From: Aquamicrobium sp. LC103 | GTDB taxonomy: Bacteria > Pseudomonadota > Alphaproteobacteria > Rhizobiales > Rhizobiaceae | DNA: 64,000 nt | Assembly: GCF_001014615.2 (NCBI RefSeq) | Contig: NZ_LBCQ02000013.1 | Location: 1 to 64,000 of the forward strand | Direction of reading: 5' to 3' | Shown: positions 61,917-64,000 of the stretch, piece by piece | Layout of the letters: each line of letters opens with the position of its first letter | Position numbering within the stretch: position 1 is the first letter of the stretch | Translations under genes and position numbers: made by a program | Notes under the pieces: model-generated | The model's database searches: none | What the model was told of the DNA's origin: nothing | Seen by the model: only the letters and a program-made list of their open reading frames with translations

Positions 61917-63551
61917 TTAGCTCCAGTTGCCCGGGCGGAAGTCCATCGCGAAAGCGGAGGCCGCCTTCCATTTCAGCGCCTTGGGCTTGGCGGTGAAGAC
62001 CGCGTTCTGATGCAGCACGGTATAGGCCGGATCCTCGCGCTCGCAGATCTCCAGCATGCGGCGGAAGGCCTCGCGCCGCTTGGCGCGGTCGGTGCTGGTC
62101 TCCAGAACCACCGACATCCGGTTGACCTCCTCGTTGGTCCATTCGCGTACCTGCTGCTGCTGGCCGTTGGGGCCGTGCTGGGCCACGATCGAGGAGACCG
62201 GATCGGAGAAGGTGGCCGAATTCGACCAGTCGCGAACGGCGCGGTTCGGCGTATGCTCGAGAACCTGGCTCCAGTTCTCCTTCATCTCGATCTCGACGTT
62301 CAGGCCGACCTGCTTCCACATCTCGACCTGGATCTGAGCGGTGGCGGTCTGGTTGGTGTAGTAGTTGTTGAGAACGCGATAAGGGATCGGATCGCCCTTG
62401 TAGCCGGCCTCCTGGAGGAGCTGGCGTGCCAGTTCCGGGTTGTATTCCGGCACCTTCCAGTCATCGAAGAACATGTCACCGTAGAAGGGCCACTGCAGGC
62501 CGTTCGGGATCGCGGTGCGCCCAGCCCACAAGGAATCGACGATCGCCTGCCGGTCGATAGCATGCGTCATGGCGCGGCGCACCAGCGGGTTCTCGAGCTG
62601 CGGATGGTGCTTGTCGAAGACGGTGATGCGGTGGTTGAGAATGGTTCCGCCCAGAACCTCGAAATCCGAATTGGATTCGACGCCGACGATCTGATCCGGC
62701 GGAATATCGCAGGCGAAATCATATTCGCCGGAAAGCAGGCCGTTGATGCGCGAGGCGACTTCCGGAACCTCGACGAAGCGGATCTGTTTGAGCGGCGGCA
62801 GGCCACCCCAATATTCATCATAGGAGACGAGCAGCAGGCTCTGGTCGGGCTTGTAGTCGGAGACCATATAAGGGCCGGTGGTGATCGGCCTGCGCGCCCA
62901 ATCGTCGTAGCTCTTCGCCTCTTCCCAGGCGCGACGGTTCATGATCTGCGCGCCGGCCTGGAAAAGGCGGCCTTCGATCGTCACGTCGGGCGTGCCGTTG
63001 ACGAAGCGCACGGTGTTGCGGTCGACGATCTCGACGCCGAGCAGGGCGGGCCATTGGCGGCGCGCATTGGCCGGTATCTCGACAGGCAGTTCCTTGGCCT
63101 CGCGACCGCGGGTTTCAAGGCCCGCGACATAAATCGTCTTGCCTTCGGTCGGCTGCGAATCCGCGAACATGCGCTCCTGGCCGAAGGTGAAGGCGACGTC
63201 CTCGACGGTGAGCGGATCGCCGTTGTGGAACTTGACGCCATCGCGCAGCTTTAGCTCGACGGTCCTGTCGTCGACGCGCTTCCATTCGGTGGCAAGCAGT
63301 GGCACGGGACCCTGGTCACCGAGCCAGTTGCGGCCGATCAGGCCTTCCCACAGATTGGGATAAAGCGAGCGCTCGCCGACATTCGATTGCTCGCGAATGC
63401 AGTCCAGCGTGTTCGTGTTGGAGATCTTCTGGACGGCAATGGTGACCGAGGCGCGATTGTCCGACTGCCCGATCGCAAAGCGAGGGAGAGCTAACGAACC
63501 GGCCGCGCCGGCAGCAAGGCCGAGTGCTGCGCGCCGAGTGATATTGACCAT
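61917..63551 (-). CDS. peptide-type ABC substrate-binding protein (SBP family 5), Tat-exported
   Basis: This 544-residue periplasmic protein has a Tat-like signal (NITRRAALGLAAGAAGSLAL) and family blocks LLATEWKRVDDRTVELKLRDGVKFHNGDPLTVEDVAFTF, RAMTHAIDRQAIVDSLWAG and YNPELARQLLQEAGYKG. It heads the five-gene operon SBP-DppD-DppF-DppB-DppC. Tat export may suit folding before export. Ligand unknown; the Ggt-like gene 10 kb away does not define it. Confidence 0.92.
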   Translation of the reverse strand: MVNITRRAALGLAAGAAGSLALPRFAIGQSDNRASVTIAVQKISNTNTLDCIREQSNVGERSLYPNLWEGLIGRNWLGDQGPVPLLATEWKRVDDRTVELKLRDGVKFHNGDPLTVEDVAFTFGQERMFADSQPTEGKTIYVAGLETRGREAKELPVEIPANARRQWPALLGVEIVDRNTVRFVNGTPDVTIEGRLFQAGAQIMNRRAWEEAKSYDDWARRPITTGPYMVSDYKPDQSLLLVSYDEYWGGLPPLKQIRFVEVPEVASRINGLLSGEYDFACDIPPDQIVGVESNSDFEVLGGTILNHRITVFDKHHPQLENPLVRRAMTHAIDRQAIVDSLWAGRTAIPNGLQWPFYGDMFFDDWKVPEYNPELARQLLQEAGYKGDPIPYRVLNNYYTNQTATAQIQVEMWKQVGLNVEIEMKENWSQVLEHTPNRAVRDWSNSATFSDPVSSIVAQHGPNGQQQQVREWTNEEVNRMSVVLETSTDRAKRREAFRRMLEICEREDPAYTVLHQNAVFTAKPKALKWKAASAFAMDFRPGNWS

Positions 63552-63766
63552 GGATATAGTCCTTCCGTGCTTGGCCGCGGAGCCTTCATAGGCGGGGCGG
63601 CGGCTTGTCTGCTCGAGATTTGATGTCGCCGCGAGGCGGCTTCACGGACGCGGACAATGTCCAAGCAACATGTCGGTGAGGCTACAGAACGATGAAAGTT
63701 CTTTGACAAGACCCGTTTCTCCACAGGACGGTTCCTGACGGGAAAGGCTGTTGCCGTAGACCGAAC

Positions 63767-63803
63767 GAAAAACCGGCCGGCGGCCTCTGCTGCCGGCCGG
63801 TTT
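63767..63803 (-). terminator. rho-independent terminator of the partial gene at the window end
   Basis: AAACCGGCCGGC (63770-63781) pairs with GCCGGCCGGTTT (63792-63803); read on the minus strand the stem ends in a T-rich tail (GGTTTTTCG). It is 24 bp downstream of the stop at 63827. The rest of 63552-63826 is non-coding and should contain the promoter of the binding-protein gene. Confidence 0.8.
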
Positions 63804-63826
63804 CGATAGCGAGAAGGTAGGGCGGT

Positions 63827-64000
63827 CTATTCGACCAGACCGAGGGATTCGAGATAGGCGGCGGAGGAGCGGATGTGCTGCGGCTGCCTGAGTTCGAGGA
63901 TAAGGCGCGGATTGCTCCCCAGCGCGGAAAGCGCGGCAAAGACGGAGTGCCAGCGGATCGAGCCCTCGCCGATCGCCCAGTGCCTGTCGGCATAGCCGTC
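63827..64000 (-). CDS. partial sugar-phosphate isomerase/epimerase (xylose isomerase-like TIM barrel), C-terminus
   Basis: The minus strand from the window edge reads DGYADRHWAIGEGSIRWHSV, FAALSALGSNPRLILELRQP and QHIRSSAAYLESLGLVE, ending at TAG (63827-63829). The HWAIGEGSIRWHSVF block with a later LILELR is typical of AP-endonuclease-2/xylose-isomerase-like barrel proteins, where the conserved His, Gly-x-Gly and Glu lie near the metal site. Only 57 codons are in the window; the start lies beyond position 64000. A terminator follows. Confidence 0.75.
   Translation of the reverse strand, partial: DGYADRHWAIGEGSIRWHSVFAALSALGSNPRLILELRQPQHIRSSAAYLESLGLVE

Noticed and set aside
61416-63254. 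612-codon plus-strand frame opposite DppD and the SBP gene
   Set aside because: Antisense shadow; crosses two well-supported genes and shows no family motif.

Overview
The window is GC-rich, gene-dense bacterial DNA of alphaproteobacterial, Hyphomicrobiales (Rhizobiales) type. The signs are an AztABCD-like zinc importer next to Zur, a nadABC operon with a COG4111 (NadQ-type) regulator, a TRAP-type malonate locus (matPQMAB-like), many peptide-type ABC transporters and FCD-type GntR regulators. Genus cannot be fixed from sequence alone. No rRNA, tRNA, CRISPR array or replication origin was seen. The content (transport plus catabolic cassettes, gene remnants, nested insertion sequences) fits a chromosomal accessory region or a large replicon.

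Region 1 (452-16118) reads as one catabolic and uptake locus. A leftward operon encodes a hydantoin-racemase-like protein, a hydantoinase-like amidohydrolase with an altered metal motif, a DapA-family aldolase, an SDR with a degenerate active site and a PatB/MalY-type C-S lyase. A GntR regulator, a double-ATPase ABC protein and a rhodanese lie in the middle. A rightward operon encodes a peptide-type binding protein, two permeases, a second binding protein without signal peptide, a VOC protein and an ATPase-SUMF1 fusion. Three intergenic regions carry the same operator-like word (RTAATATRCTAC-like). Region 2 (16256-21767) is a zinc-starvation cluster: zur, a decayed COG0523 gene, two Zur-like boxes and aztABC followed by a natural AztD-ZinT fusion. 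Region 3 (22015-27283) is a cobalamin-riboswitch-headed FecBCD/BtuFCD-type importer, a pseudoazurin relic, a methyltransferase and a second paralogous binding protein.

Region 4 (27474-31865) is nadABC plus its regulator, with two palindromic operators in the 66-bp gap. Region 5 (31983-38732) holds three DUF899 thioredoxin-like proteins, an MFS exporter, a small membrane protein, a TPR/winged-helix regulator and a beta-propeller protein, then PIN-toxin and IS110 scraps. A lipoprotein sorbosone-dehydrogenase-like gene follows. Region 6 (40233-42718) is an IS630 element split by an IS110/IS1111-type element whose right end is a 4 x 24-bp tandem array.

Region 7 (43053-49682) is a malonate locus: GntR regulator, TRAP transporter, malonyl-CoA decarboxylase and malonyl-CoA synthetase. 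Region 8 (49732-50634) is a RES/Xre toxin-antitoxin pair. Region 9 (50706-56633) is an NMT1-type ABC transporter, GntR and gamma-glutamyltransferase-like operon, divergent from an FAH-family hydrolase. Region 10 (56742-63551) is an orphan LivK-type binding protein and a complete oligopeptide-type ABC operon. The window ends inside a probable sugar-phosphate isomerase/epimerase gene (63827-64000).
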